Below are positions 10,719-26,752 of a stretch of 64,000 nucleotides of DNA, one piece after another (position 1 is the first letter of the stretch; each line of letters begins with the position of its first letter). The stretch lies in NCBI GenBank assembly GCA_932521035.1, contig OW051493.1, forward strand, positions 5,394,001 to 5,458,000, given 5' to 3'. Source of the DNA: Oscheius dolichura. Its lineage: Eukaryota > Nematoda > Chromadorea > Rhabditida > Rhabditidae. Position numbers and translations under genes: made by a program. The notes beneath the pieces are model-generated. The model ran no database searches. It had not been told where the DNA came from and was given only the letters and a program-made list of their open reading frames with translations.

Positions 10719-12041
10719 ATGACTGATTGTGAGTCTGAAAATGACGCACAGATTGTTCGAAATGCTGGAAACAGCTTTGAACTATTGTTTCGCCTATTAC
10801 ACGAAGAGACAGCTATAGTTGTGAGTTATCTTTGAAAAGGAGAATTTTCATGTGTTCAGCGAGGCAATCTCCGACGCTTTGGGCAGACGGTTCGTGATTT
10901 TTTCCAACATCACTTCACTAGAAAGGAAGTTTATGCGGGCCATTTCTTGAAGCTAGCATCAAAAGCGTAATTTTTTGAATTGATATCATAACAGGGATTT
11001 TATTTGCAGAGTCCCCAGTAATATGCACGATTTTGAGGAAGTTAATGAGACTTCTAGATGCTTCGGAAAATTCTATGATATTCCTCCTCGCACTTTTATA
11101 GACATAGCTGACGTCTTGCTAAAAGATGAAGACGAAGGTATCTTTTTTTTATCAGAGATTATTTGTTAAGGTGTTATATGCAAGATTCCTTTACAAAATC
11201 CTAAATGGGACAAATTACCAGATTATTCGCCATTAGTGACAAAGGATATGGATACTTGCGAATTTCAACTTTGGAATCGTCCGATGGGAAGTCCATGCAC
11301 TATGCCAGAAGATGAAGATGAACGCCTTTCGTTGCCAAGTACCAGAGCTACTGATTGGGGTCGTGAGAAGATAGATACAGTTGAAGCTCAGCTTGCCCTT
11401 CTGACCCGTCAAATGCATCATTTGCTACAGCTTCAACAGCAACAAAAGGAAAGGTTGTATTATTATTATATTTATCTTTTTAGATCCCTACTACTCGAGC
11501 AACACCGATCCGATCACCAGTACAGCTTAGTGATTCATCTGAAGACGAAGGTCGAGGCGCTTCATTGAACTCTGTTATGTGCAGTCCCCTCTTTAAAAAG
11601 AAGCCTTCTAAGCTTGACAATATAATTCCATTAGTTGCGCCTCCGCCTGGACTTCCTCCACCGCCACCTCCTCCTGATTTGTTAAAGGCAAAAGAAATTA
11701 AGGTGTGCTTGCGGATATTTGTACAAGCCAATTTTAGACAATTGTTCAAAGCAAGCCAGAAAAGATCGAGCAGCAACGCCCTGTTCGACCAACAGCTGCA
11801 GATCTTCGCAACGTACAACTTAGAAAGGTTGTGGCCCGTTCTCCCGGTGGGACACCGCAAGACAAGCAACGAAAAGGATCTAGTGAATGCTCGCAAGAGA
11901 GCGTGAGTTTATTCAATTTTCGAATATTATTCCATTTAGACAAACGTGTTAGCCAATGCATTGTTGGAACGTTTTCGAGCAATCCATGGCTCCTATTCTG
12001 AGCAGGACGAACAAGATACTAGTTGGGCTGATGACGAATAA
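10719..12041 (+). CDS. proline-rich protein resembling mitochondrial fission regulators (MTFR1/MTFR2 type)
   Basis: Exons encode, in order, an N-terminal region (MTDCESENDAQIVRNAGN), a short Gln-rich coiled coil (EAQLALLTRQMHHLLQLQQQ), a Ser/acidic linker, a polyproline segment (PPPGLPPPPPPPDLLKAKE) and a C-terminal helix with an acidic end (NVLANALLERFRAIHGSY, then TSWADDE). Coiled coil, polyproline, Lys-rich linker and a terminal helix are the order seen in vertebrate MTFR1, MTFR1L and MTFR2, which promote mitochondrial fission. Sequence identity looks low, so the family call is moderate. The junction near 11,455-11,484 does not keep frame with one simple intron: a second 23-nt intron at about 11,411-11,433 would restore it, or there is a one-base error or lesion. 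The start follows an orphan splice acceptor (ttattcag), and the gene lies 124 nt behind the coiled-coil gene. Confidence 0.5.
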
Positions 12042-12186
12042 TTTCACCAATTTAATGTCAATTCTTACGAGTCCGTAGAACATTATTAGCGTGTATAGAA
12101 ATAGTATTAGTGCGTTAATGTAACGCATCCTGGTTTTTTTTTTGAAAAATAAACTTATATCGACTTGCTTCATGGACTATTGTTCT

Positions 12187-12547
12187 TATAGTCTGTCAAG
12201 AAAAAAGACGACATAAAAGAGGATCTAACGGACGCTCATGGTGGGAGCCTCTGGCGTGCAAATTGCCGTAATTCCCCGTAGCGTCGTTGGAGGAAAAAAA
12301 TTCTGAGTTTATTTATTTCTCGTTTTTGATATGAAATTTTATGTTTTTTTTGTCTTCTAAATACTAGCAGCGATATGTAAAGCAAAAAAACACAAAATTT
12401 CATATCAAAAAACGAGAAAACGTAAAATCGTACTTTATTTTCCTCCAACAACGCTACGGGGAACTACGGCAATTTGCACGCCAGAGGCTCCCACCACGAG
12501 CGTCCGTTAGACATTTGAATGTCGTCTTTTTTTCTTGACAGACTATA
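12187..12547. mobile_element. 361-bp foldback (MITE-like) element with long inverted arms
   Basis: The left end TATAGTCTGTCAAG is mirrored by CTTGACAGACTATA at the right end. The arms stay complementary for about 160 bp, covering for example GGTGGGAGCCTCTGGCGTGC, its reverse complement near 12,480, and a matched poly-T/poly-A stretch, around a short centre near 12,360. It has no coding capacity. The ends suggest TA or TATA target duplication, as for Tc1/mariner-type non-autonomous elements. Confidence 0.8.
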
Positions 12548-13045
12548 CGCGGCTTTACGCAAGAGATCGCCACACGCTGGATCGGTTAGATTGGGATCAT
12601 CCAGCAAAAAGAGGTGCTGCCAGTACGACAGCGCTAAACAGTGGAAAAAAAACTTAGGGAAAGTTGTGTCGGTGGATAATTAAACGCATAATTCTAGTAG
12701 AAAAAAACATCCCAAGGAAAGTGTCTACATCGCTAGGAAACATTTATTGTCTAAGTACTACAAGGTCTTTTTCAAGTTGTCCGCTTGTTATATTACCGCG
12801 GCGACCGCCTTTTGGTATTCACTATGAAGTTATGAGAAATGAACCCTTCGGTACACAAAGCAATGTGTGAATGTTTTTATAAGTTATTATGCAATGCCGG
12901 ACACAGTGAAGGTGTCTGCAAAAAGCGAACACTGGATCGAAATGAGGGGCTACGGCGACGTATAAAATGCATCGGCGACGGCGATCGGAACTGTTCTCCG
13001 CTAATCCGTCTACGGCTTATTCAGTTTAACTTTCTAATTTCTAGA
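12548..13045. other. upstream region of the secreted repeat-protein gene
   Basis: About 500 nt with no recognised gene. It contains the TATA element listed separately at 12,961. Confidence 0.5.
12961..12967 (+). promoter_or_regulatory. TATA box of the secreted repeat-protein gene
   Basis: TATAAAA lies 85 nt before the ATG at 13,046, in GC-richer surroundings, as expected for a strongly or tissue-specifically expressed gene. Confidence 0.5.
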
Positions 13046-14545
13046 ATGAAGTTCTCTGTTTTGTTCGTGCTTCTCGTAGTGGCGAATGCCCATCCGACTC
13101 CAATTAAGTCAAATTTTATTAATTTCCTTTCCAATTGTTCCCGTTCAGAGATAAAATCCACAGGGTCCTTGCTTATTTGAAGCAGGCTCAAAGTAACGGC
13201 GAGTGGGCCGTAAACACTCCCAATGGAATCTACCCCATCAAGGACATCAACGACAACAAGTGAGATCCCGTCAAAGTCGACATACTGTATTACAGTATCC
13301 TCGACGTGTTCAACTTCCGTCCCGAATTGGAAAGCGAGCTAAAAAATGAAGGAGAGACTGCCCAGGCCTCGGAACTTGTTCATTCAGAGGTCGAGTCCAC
13401 AAACTCTGCCAATGGTATGTGGGTGCATCGCCAATACGATGTGATTCAGCTCCTCCGCCTCCCGGTGAGGCTGGCCCCTCCTCTGTAGCCACTCCCACCT
13501 CAGAGGCTTCTCCTGTCAACCCTCTTTCGGAGCAGACCGGATACGATGCTCCGAGCGAGCCTCAGCAAACTCCAGAGCCGGCCGACGAAACTGCCACACC
13601 AAGCGCGGAGACCCCGACGTCCGACGGGGAGAAGCCATCTGCTGGTGATCATTCGGCAGAAGTGCCAACCAGGGACGAGGAACATCAAGAAACACCCCAA
13701 CAGGAGTCGGCTGCAGCCGGTTACGGACAGGGCTCTCAGTCAGCGGGCAGTACCGAGTCCTCTCCTGCGACAGCCACCGAACTATCGGCCTCCCCGGCAT
13801 CGGAAGAGACCACGACTCCGGCCCCTGCCGCTACTTCTACGGAGGGAACCCCTACGGCGACGTCTGAAACGGCAGCCTCCGTCCCTCAAGCCGTACCATC
13901 CTCCTCGGGTGACGGCTACCAGGAAGCTTCCACTGCCGCAGAGAAGGAGTCCACAGTTGCCGATGCTACCACCGAAAGCTCTTCTGACAGCGGGGCAGCC
14001 GCTGCCCTAGAGGCCTCTTCATCGGCGCCTGCCGGATACCCGGCAGATGAGACCGTTGGAAGCTCCCAAGAAGTGCCAGTCAGCGAAGCACCGGCCACCG
14101 AGGCACCGGCCACCGAGGCACCGGCCACCGAGGCACCGGCCACCGAGGCACCGGCCACCGAGGCACCGGCCACCGAGGCACCGGCCACCGAGGCACCGGC
14201 CACCGAGACACCGGCCACCGAGACACCGGCCACCGAGACACCGGCCACCGAGACACCGGCCACCGAGACACCGGCCACCGAGACACCGGCCACCGAGACA
14301 CCGGCCACCGAGACACCGGCCACCGAAGTGTCGACAGAATCTCCTGCAACAACCACTGGCCTAGCAGCACCCGCAGAACAGGCCGTAAGAAACCTAGCCC
14401 TTGCTCCACCATTATTCCCGTTTAGGAACCTGCTGTAGAATCTGATTATCCCGTTGCAGCGCCGGCCACAGCGCCGGAAGAGAACAAGCCGTCTGCTCCA
14501 ATGCCTGTACCGAATAACCCGACGCAACTCGGCTACCCTGCCTAG
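13046..14545 (+). CDS. secreted mucin-like protein with Ala/Pro/Thr/Glu pentapeptide repeats
   Basis: The start gives a textbook signal peptide ([15 protein letters not shown], then HPTP). Five exons: after about 20 residues, an intron leads to a short folded-looking N-terminal domain ([20 protein letters not shown], then [16 protein letters not shown]). A region of about 330 residues rich in Ala, Pro, Thr, Ser and Glu follows and carries 16 pentapeptides (8 EAPAT, then 8 ETPAT). The last exon ends [11 protein letters not shown]. There is no transmembrane segment or GPI-like tail, so secretion is inferred. The Thr/Ser density suggests heavy O-glycosylation, as in cuticle, eggshell or surface-coat mucins. 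I recognise no named family. All introns are about 35-45 nt. Confidence 0.85.
14087..14326 (+). repeat. 16-copy, 15-bp in-frame minisatellite
   Basis: The unit GCACCGGCCACCGAG is repeated almost without change. The first eight copies read GAG-GCA (Glu-Ala) at the join and the last eight GAG-ACA (Glu-Thr), giving two homogeneous blocks. Confidence 0.95.
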
Positions 14546-15222
14546 TTTTCCATTAGCCTCGACGCACCACATGCTTTGTTAATTATTGTTGCTATAAATA
14601 TTTTCTATTGCCGTTCAAATGCTGCTTGATATTATAACGTTTCAATGGCAAAAAGGGGTCTCCAGCAACGATTATTGAGATGACCGCTGCTCTGCAGAAT
14701 TGAGGTTTGTAAGAATAGACGGTAATACAATTTGTCACCCTCAGCTTCTTTTAGAATATTCAGCATTATTATCGATTTTTTGTTATCTTCACTGGACGTC
14801 TTGAGGCGCATCAGATTTATATGAGAATTTTCCTTATATGAATTTCCAGGTTTTCTCGATTGTTGGAACGAATGAAAGCATTTTGATCGCTAGCAGCGCG
14901 CTGCCTTTTCTTTTGCTTTTCTCGCAAACTATACCTTTTCCAGTAAACGCTTGGCTGAACCACCGATTTTTGTTCTAACGAAATGGCGGGGGTTGAATTT
15001 CTCTCACTATTAATTTCCAGCTCACCTGTTCTTGTTATCTTTGCACAGCTTTTATTTTTTGTTAGATTTGAATCGCACTTTTTGTCAGCAAAAATATTAG
15101 TTGTTAGACTTAGACTGTGACTGAAACTTAGACTGTAGTTTGCAAATTAGTCACATGAAATTATATAAACAACGGTGTTTTATTCAAACTGGATCTACAA
15201 GTGTTTTCTATCTTTTCAGGTA
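14546..15222. other. AT-rich intergenic region
   Basis: About 680 nt without a recognised gene. It includes a short direct repeat of TTAGACTGT-like sequence near 15,105-15,140 and ends in an orphan acceptor (tcttttcag) before the RING gene start. Confidence 0.5.
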
Positions 15223-17911
15223 ATGCAGCCAGCCGTGGGGCCGTCTTCGTCTCAAACAGAAGTATTTGCCAATTTGGACGATCTCTTAGAATGCTCTATA
15301 TGTTACACGCCGTTTCAACGTCCCTTACAGCTCAGTTGTGGACACTCGTTCTGTTCCAATTGCGTTGATAGATTGGTATGCTTTTCCTTTTCTCTTACGT
15401 TTCGTTTACGGTTAAATCTAAAAATTTAGAAAATTCTAGCTAGCAATTGTTTTTATTTGTTTGTCCAATCTTGTTAATTTCAGTGTCAACATGAAAGAGG
15501 AGGTGCTGATGATATTTTTGGCTTCGGAAATTTTGATGGTTTTGGATTAGCGGATATGGGCGATGTAAGCTTATATAGCATTTAACTTGACAAGTATTTT
15601 AGCCACTATTTTTCGGTCGTGTATTTGCTCCTCCTGAGCCAAATCGTCCCGGCCTTGGTGGTGCACAAGAAGCAGATGCACAGCGTGCTGCTGTTGATGA
15701 AAGAGATCCTTGGGTACTATTATTTATTTCAATTATTGTTTTCTTGCATTAGTATGATGGAGGTGTACCTGTTATTCATCGACGGCTGTATCCATTTCGC
15801 AATAATCCTCGTTTTGCTGATTACCGTCGCATCCAGAATGAACGCCGTGTTCCCGTAGGCGTACCAGAAAGACGAGGTACAATATGAATATGACTTCATG
15901 CCCTGTGGCATTTTAGACATCCAAATCCGTTGCCCTGAATGTCGCCGCTACACTAATGTTCCACCTGAAGGATTACCTGTCAATTACCGTCTTCAAGGTA
16001 TCGTGCTTAATTATCGCTAATTTATTTTTTACAGACATGATTTCTCGATTAAATATATCTAAGAGTAAAACAGTGACAAAGAAAGATTTATTGAAGTGTG
16101 GAACTTGTGATGAAAAATTACAATGTTCTTCATTCTTTACTTGTAAAACAGATAACTGTACTCACCCGGATCGTGTAAGTATTATATTCTTTTTTTAATG
16201 TCAAAAAAAGTTAACAACAATATTATTTGATTCCTCTTGTATCATATAGAATAATGAAAAATGCAACCGCTGACGAATGGATTGGATCAGCAAAATTTTC
16301 GAAATCTAGTATTATATTGGACCACTTTTTAGACCAAGCTTTGTCCTACATGTGCTATAAGAAACCATAATGGCCACCAGATCGAAGAAATCAAGCTACT
16401 TTCGGAGCGCGATATTGCGGTAGTTTTTGTTATATTTTGTCATTGCACTTTTGTTCAGGTAGCAAAAGAGGCCATTAGTCTGCACACCGCTCACGCCCAT
16501 CAGTCTCTTGAGCAAATTGAATCTGGTTTTACTATGCTAGCCACAAAAGCGAAAGAGCGTTTAGGAAACGTGAGAACCTTGCCTTTTCTAAATGGTATAA
16601 TTTAGATAGTGAAAGATGGGATGAACGTATTTGCAAATATAGCCGGCGGGCTTGATAATGAGATTTTCACCTCACATGAGGCTGTTCAAGTATCAGTTGA
16701 TAAAGCAAAATCTATCGCAGAACATTATGAAACAGTTAGTTTAAGGTTTTTTGTAAATTTTAATGAATCTATTTTCGCTGATGAATACAATGAACGAATC
16801 TGTCGCTGCGGTTGATACGAAATTTACGGAATTGGGTAGCCAATTAACTGATTTCTTTAAACAGGCAGGATATTCCGTCCCAATGGAAAAGGTTAAAATA
16901 GAGCCAGCCGAAGAAAACGATATACTCGTAGTTGATGTGTGTATTCACGTGACAACCGTTTCACTATACTTTTAGTTGGAGCGTGAACGTCAGCAGCAAC
17001 AGCAAGAAGAACGGCGCAGGCAAGAGGAAGTAGCGCAACACCAGCAGCAACTACATTTTATGGAGATAGTGCGAAGACAAAGGCTTGTGTTTATTTTTAT
17101 TTTATTTTTTTTATATGCTAAAACTTGAATACAGAGAGATTTTTACTATTATATTATTTTTAGGGCCGATGAGCGTGAACGGGAACGCAATCGAGCTTAT
17201 CGCAATGATTTCCCTAACGGGCATCAGTTGATGCGGCGAATTCGTGAAAGACAGCAGAACATTGGTAATAATCATGCAGTTCGTATGAATGCTAGGTTGG
17301 AGCGTTTAAATCGGCATGTTGTACGTTTTATGGTATTTTCGATTACTTTGTTATTGCAGCGGGATGAAGAGCCAGAAGAACCATTTCATCGTCCACGGAC
17401 ACCTGTTCAACCTCCTCGCCGAGAGCGTTTGCAAGATTTTCCTATTCCCCAAGCTCCTGTTGTTGCGCCAATTCAAAACAATGTAATTATCTTTTTTACT
17501 AGCGAAACTATTTATTTTAGGTAAGAGATCGTGGGGCTCAAGTTCCTCCTCTGCCAAATGTAAAAAGGGAAATTGTTACACCCCCAGGATCCCCTGGGCG
17601 TGTAGAAGATCAGCAAGAACCTGTTGCTATCGCAGATGATCCTCTTCCACGTCGTCAGCTTCGTCGTCGTTTAGCGGAGTTAGTCTATTTTTAATAAAGT
17701 CGTACAATATTACTCGACGCCACTGATACAGCTCGTTTTTACTTTATAAAATTTCAGCAATGACCCTAACAGACCTGGCCCCTCAAATCAGGCAGGTGTT
17801 GACCACGGAGAGCCTATGTTGACCCGAACCGAGCAGAGGCGTGAGGTAAACGATGACCCAGAAAATATTCGAAACGTTCCTACAGAGGCGTCGTCGAGCA
17901 AGATCGTCTAA
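15223..17911 (+). CDS. RING finger and B-box-like protein, probable E3 ubiquitin ligase (TRIM-like)
   Basis: The N-terminal RING is split by introns: CSICYTPFQRPLQLSCGH, then SFCSNCVDRL, and after a roughly 70-residue Gly/Arg-rich insertion (GVPVIHRRLYPFRNNPRF) the last pair in IRCPECRRYT. A B-box-like zinc region follows (CGTCDEKLQCSSFFTC...CPTCAIRNHNGHQ). Next come a coiled-coil region (about residues 230-340) and a long Arg/Gln/Pro-rich tail with RERERNRAYRNDFPNG and basic segments. RING, B-box and coiled coil in this order define TRIM-type ubiquitin ligases. No NHL or SPRY domain is visible. The loop inserted into the RING is unusually long. The start lies three bases after a 3' splice site. 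The stop is 258 nt before the TMEM70-like gene, and it leads an operon-like run. Confidence 0.8.
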
Positions 17912-18169
17912 TGACGTCTGAGGATTTTATTTCTTCGACAATTTTGACGCAGTCTTGAGATATATATATATATTATCAATACATATATAAAATAATATGG
18001 ACTAGTACTTGTTTTCTGTATCTTGAGTATGAGTGATGCCTTTTCCTGGAAACATTTGTTGTAATTTGAAGGTAATAAACTTTTCTCAATCCTTGTTCAT
18101 CTTCGTTACTAGGCTTTATATCAGCATTAGTTTCTAATCGGTGTCATTGTAGATTATTATTCGCTCAGA

Positions 18170-18983
18170 ATGTCATTTCTCCAACAGTCACGAAAACTGC
18201 GTGTCTTATCCGTTGCAGCTCTGAGAATTCTTAGTATAAGTGAGTCGTTATTGGTTTCGATGGTTTAAGAAGCAGATCGACAATCATCTAGCGTTGCCTT
18301 TAAAACGATTAATGCGGAAGATAGGGGACATGCAATCATATTATCACAGGAAACGTTGCCTCCTGGCTCGTTGAAAACATCCCATGACTTGATCTCTAGA
18401 GGTGTTCTTGGAGCTAAAGTTAGTTTCAGGTCGGTGAGTACCACTGCTTCCTAGGTTTTGTCTCTCTCTTCATCTCTTGCTGGAGTGGTGATGGTACCTG
18501 TGCTTTCTAGTTATTTGTGGGAGGCCGCTGCAGAACGACCAACTATGATGATGTTTGCAGTTGGCAAGTTATTCTACTTTTTTTTCCTGCTTATTCAAAG
18601 TTTCAGTGGCTAATACGTTTCTTGTTGCTTTATCGTTCACACCGCTTCTGCTCAATGTTTTGACTAAGAGATTCCCTATTCAAATTTACTATAATTCAAA
18701 TAAAAAGGTTTGTTATCCAATAGTTTCTAATGTTTTGGTGTATTTCTTTTAGCAGTTTACATTACTGTACTACGACTTTTTTCTCAGAAAACGTGCACGC
18801 CAGTTTAAATCAGATGATATCAAAGATCCACAACGTGAGCCAGTTAAATTGTTGATTCCATTGGCAACAGCTTTATTAAATAAGCAGCCGTTGCTAATTT
18901 CCCTCGATAGAAATGCTTATATTGACAAGCTAGCTTTTGATGAGCTTACAAAAAATATTGATATCCCTCCTAATCATGACTGA
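18170..18983 (+). CDS. TMEM70-like mitochondrial inner-membrane assembly factor
   Basis: About 240 residues from short exons. The basic N-terminus (MSFLQQSRKLRVLSVAALRI) fits a mitochondrial presequence. Two membrane segments follow (about LSLSSSLAGVVMVPVLSSYL and FLVALSFTPLLLNVLTKRF), then the TMEM70-type soluble tail with FPIQIYYNSNKKQFTLLYYD and RQFKSDDIKDP. TMEM70 and its relatives help assemble ATP synthase and complex I. The hairpin plus the IQIYY/tail pattern is the basis for the call. One intron appears to be GC-AG (donor gcaagt near 18,563). The stop is 124 nt before MED8, and an orphan acceptor (ttcgctcag) lies one base before the ATG. Confidence 0.7.
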
Positions 18984-19106
18984 TTTTTTGGACATTTTTT
19001 GTTGAATCTATAGAATAAATTAGTTATTTTCTTACTGTATCTGATAGTTTTAGTCTCCAGCTATATAATATATATGCTAAATTTGTTTTAGATTGATAAT
19101 CTTTAG

Positions 19107-20203
19107 ATGAATACAAATTTTCCCCATCCACTAGCGTTGAATTATCAGAGTGAGCCTGACAAGGTTATGCAGTCTATTACATTTTTGGAGCAGAAAGCCA
19201 GGGAAGCAAAAACATCCATTGAGGAGTTGATTTATATGCTCGATTTACAGGAAAAAGTGCCATGGTGAGCCTGTATACTATTTTGCTCCAATTTTATAGG
19301 CCTGATATGTTAGAACGATTTGCTTCTTTGGCCTCAGCTATGTCGAACATTGAAAATGCTTTGAAGAAAAGTGGTTTGCAGTCGGCAAGTAAGTTTTTGG
19401 CTCATTCGTTTTCCCTCTTATATCTTCAGGTGTTGAAGATAACGGAGCTCTTCTGCGTACACATGTATTAGTTCCGCAGCGGTTACAACAGGAAATAGAT
19501 AATACACTCGCTGAAGTAACCAGTTATCGAGTAACATCGTGGAACCATGACGTGGTGCCAGACTATCTAAGAACAAAAATGAATCCTGAATTAGAACAAG
19601 AGGAAACTTTGATAGACATGGAACGAAATAATAAAGGTAGTAAGCTCATTTTTCAAATGATACATTACAAAATTAAGGGACAGAAATAATTGCACGGCAA
19701 ATTTCAACTCTCAATAAACATGCGGACTCATTGATGCAGACGCTTCCAATAGCTGAAAAATCTAGTGAAGCAATGGACAAGGTAAGATATGCGGCGTTCG
19801 CATGGCTCAGTCGGTTAGTCGTCAAGCTTGCATTTTCATGGTGTTAGGTTCAATCCTCGCGAACGTCTGAAATGATGTAGTATTATAATCAGAGTTGGAG
19901 TTACTGCCACAACTACAATGCGCAGCCAACAATACATGATGCCTTTCGATAAGATCTGATCAGCCATTTTTCCCCTTATCGCCTGCATATTTATGTTTTG
20001 TCAGTACCGAAATTTTTGCCATTTTACAGCCTACCTTTAACCGAGAGGACACAACACGACTTGTTCGTGCTATTATGCAAGGTGAGGGACTTCGGCAACA
20101 ACGTGTCCAAACAGCTCCAACACAAGCACAACCAATGATGGCTAGTTCTGTGCCGCCGCAAATGCCTCCTCGTCCTCCAACTGCCATGCCTCACTATCGG
20201 TGA
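19107..20203 (+). CDS. mdt-8: Mediator complex subunit 8
   Basis: Five exons (19107-19264, 19300-19388, 19430-19636, 19678-19781, 20030-20203) give 243 residues. MED8 sits in the Mediator head module and links gene-specific activators to RNA polymerase II. The N-terminal helix bundle (ITFLEQKAREAKTSIEELIY, then WPDMLERFASLASAMSNIE) and the hallmark segment HDVVPDYLRTKMNPELEQEE match the family closely. The C-terminal tail is Gln/Pro-rich. The ATG is immediately preceded by a 3' splice site (atctttag). The last intron is 248 nt, far longer than the others, and holds a tRNA-like sequence. Confidence 0.93.
19796..19865 (+). other. tRNA-like sequence with A and B boxes inside a MED8 intron
   Basis: The A-box-like TGGCTCAGTCGG and the B-box GGTTCAATCC are spaced as in a tRNA gene. 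The ends GTTCGCA and CGCGAAC can pair as a seven-base acceptor stem with one mismatch. The D and T stems pair poorly and the whole is about three bases short. A degenerate tRNA or the head of a tRNA-derived SINE is more likely than a working tRNA. No anticodon can be assigned safely. Confidence 0.45.
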
Positions 20204-20310
20204 TCTCCTTCCTTCCTCAAATAAACATAAACCTACTTTATCTTCATGCCCGATTAATTCGTGGTCACGGATTGGTATTTCTAGTACTAGTAACAACTTA
20301 AACAATTCAT

Positions 20311-24807
<4,497 letters not shown>

Positions 24808-25260
24808 TTATCGCAACCTTTTTTCATGTTTACTCTTTTCTGTATAGTTGTATTTTTCCTACGAGGGTGATAAGCACAGATCTCAAATCTTTTCCAACTG
24901 TCTACCAGCCTGGTCTTCATATCTTTCAACTTTCCACGCCTCTGTGATAAAACGAGTCTAAAATAAACGTTTCATTCCTATCGACTTCTAAGAAGGTTAT
25001 GAACCTCGCAAAGCTGAATCTGGCTCTAATGGAGAACAGTCACCATTGTAGACCAATATAACTTTTCAATCACTAGGACCAGCTCAAGCTTTCATTCGCT
25101 AGGTGCAAAGACGCTCCATGCCATAGATCTGATGTCTAGCTGAGATCAGTACAAGCAGCAGAGTCGAGTAATGAAACAAATGATGAAATTAAAACTTTAT
25201 AAAACCCGATAAAAATGAGAAGTTTAAAAAAAGTATATCACAATTGTCAAAATATCAAAA
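24808..25260. other. convergent 3' region between PI3K and ALG2
   Basis: About 450 nt between two converging genes. AATAAA occurs near 24,963. No gene was recognised in it. Confidence 0.5.
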
Positions 25261-26752
25261 TTATTGTACAGTGACATCACTAACAATCTTGTCAAGGCGA
25301 TTAGCGAAAGCTTGGAAGGCGAACAGTTTTCGTACTCGCTTAGGACCCTAAAGGATTGCTTAGACATATACAAAACTAGTGTAACCTCTTTAGCAGCCAT
25401 TTTCCTCAGTTCAGGTTCGTTAATTAAGCGTGCCATTGACTTTGCAAATTCACTAGCTTTTTGGTCGACGAGGAATCCTGTCTTCTCGTGGACGATAGTT
25501 TCCAAAGGACCTGTGTAAAAGAATAATATAAACATTAGTAAACGAACCTCCTGAATTTACGGCAATCACTGGAGTGCCTAGATACATAGCCTCAATAGGG
25601 ACGATACCAAAATGCTCCTTGTCAGGGGTATAAAGAATTGCGCGACTGCGTTTCAAAAGGGCAATTTTGTCTTCATCAGCTGCAAAAGATATGTTATGGA
25701 TCAATATAAACTCCGTTAAAAAGTGGACGAAAAAAACTTACATGGTGATTTGAGGAAGGTTACTTGTGAATCGCTAATTCCCAAATCCTTAGAGTATCCT
25801 ACCAATTGACTAAAATATGCGATATTTTCTTCATTGCGTTTGTCGTATCCTCCAGCAACAATGAGGTGGCATTTAGCGTAGTCATCGACAGACAGAAGCT
25901 GCTTCAAATCAGCTAAAAAATATAAGATGAAGAAATATAGGAACCTTACAAAATGCTTCGAGAGCCAATGCAACATTCTTCTTGACCTCGAATCGATTTA
26001 GTGAACAGAAGACGTTCTCTGCAGATGCAGCAGCGTCGGGAAGCTTACTTTCTTGGGTCTTATCAAAGAACTCGATATTCAGCGATGGATAAAGCACTAC
26101 ATAACCTTAGCGTAAGTAGGCCAATAACAAAATCAACCTGTGAGAGGTCTCTCCTCCAAAGATTTGAATGTCTTTCTGGTGACTTCGGCAGTGTATTCGC
26201 TGTTGACGCAAATGACATCGGCCAATCCAGTGGTTAACTCTTCAATCCAATCAAGAAAGAATCTGTACACAGATTTTGCTGTAGTCTTCCGGTCCGTTAG
26301 CAGAAGATCAGGATGATGGCAATAGAAAATTCGACGTGCCTTCGGCGTACAGAATCGGAATACCGGTAAGCAGAAAGAAACCTAAACAATATATAACGGA
26401 TCCTTGTTGCTTTTTACCTGGTCCGAAATGATAACATCGAAGTCCATCGAACAAACTACCCAAATGGCGGCTAGAAACATGCGAATATACGCACAAAGAG
26501 CCCACATAGATCCACAAATGGATCGAGGAAAATACGCACCAGAAACGGTAATATCTAAAAGAAAAAGTTACCCCCATAATTTATAATAATCAAACCAAGG
26601 ATTTCCGTTTCCTTGAAGCAGTGGCTCTTGTCGTAGTGATTGGTAACGACCTTTACATCATGCCCTTTGTTCTTGAGAGCTACAGCGGCATCAACGACTA
26701 GACGTTCGGCTCCTCCAATTCCCAGGTCGGGATGCAGGAAAACTACTTTCAT
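25261..26752 (-). CDS. algn-2: alpha-1,3/1,6-mannosyltransferase ALG2
   Basis: ALG2 adds the second and third mannoses to the dolichol-linked core oligosaccharide on the cytosolic face of the endoplasmic reticulum. The GT-B family-4 fold is clear. The N-terminus is [20 protein letters not shown]. The middle carries [17 protein letters not shown] (the NRFERKKN-type motif). The donor-binding region has the acidic/Gly pattern [20 protein letters not shown], followed by [15 protein letters not shown]. The last exon ends [11 protein letters not shown] after a 37-nt intron. Start and stop are certain. Length is about 400 residues, as expected. It converges on PI3K. Confidence 0.92.

Noticed and set aside
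13916-14572. Open frame of 218 codons on the minus strand across the minisatellite
   Set aside because: A 15-bp repeat without stops keeps all six frames open. The plus frame carries the signal peptide, introns in phase and the ending; the minus frame gives low-complexity SVAGV only.
25224-25535. ALG2 read straight through to a hydrophobic C-terminus
   Set aside because: A 37-nt intron removes that sequence, and the spliced form ends [11 protein letters not shown], as the family does.
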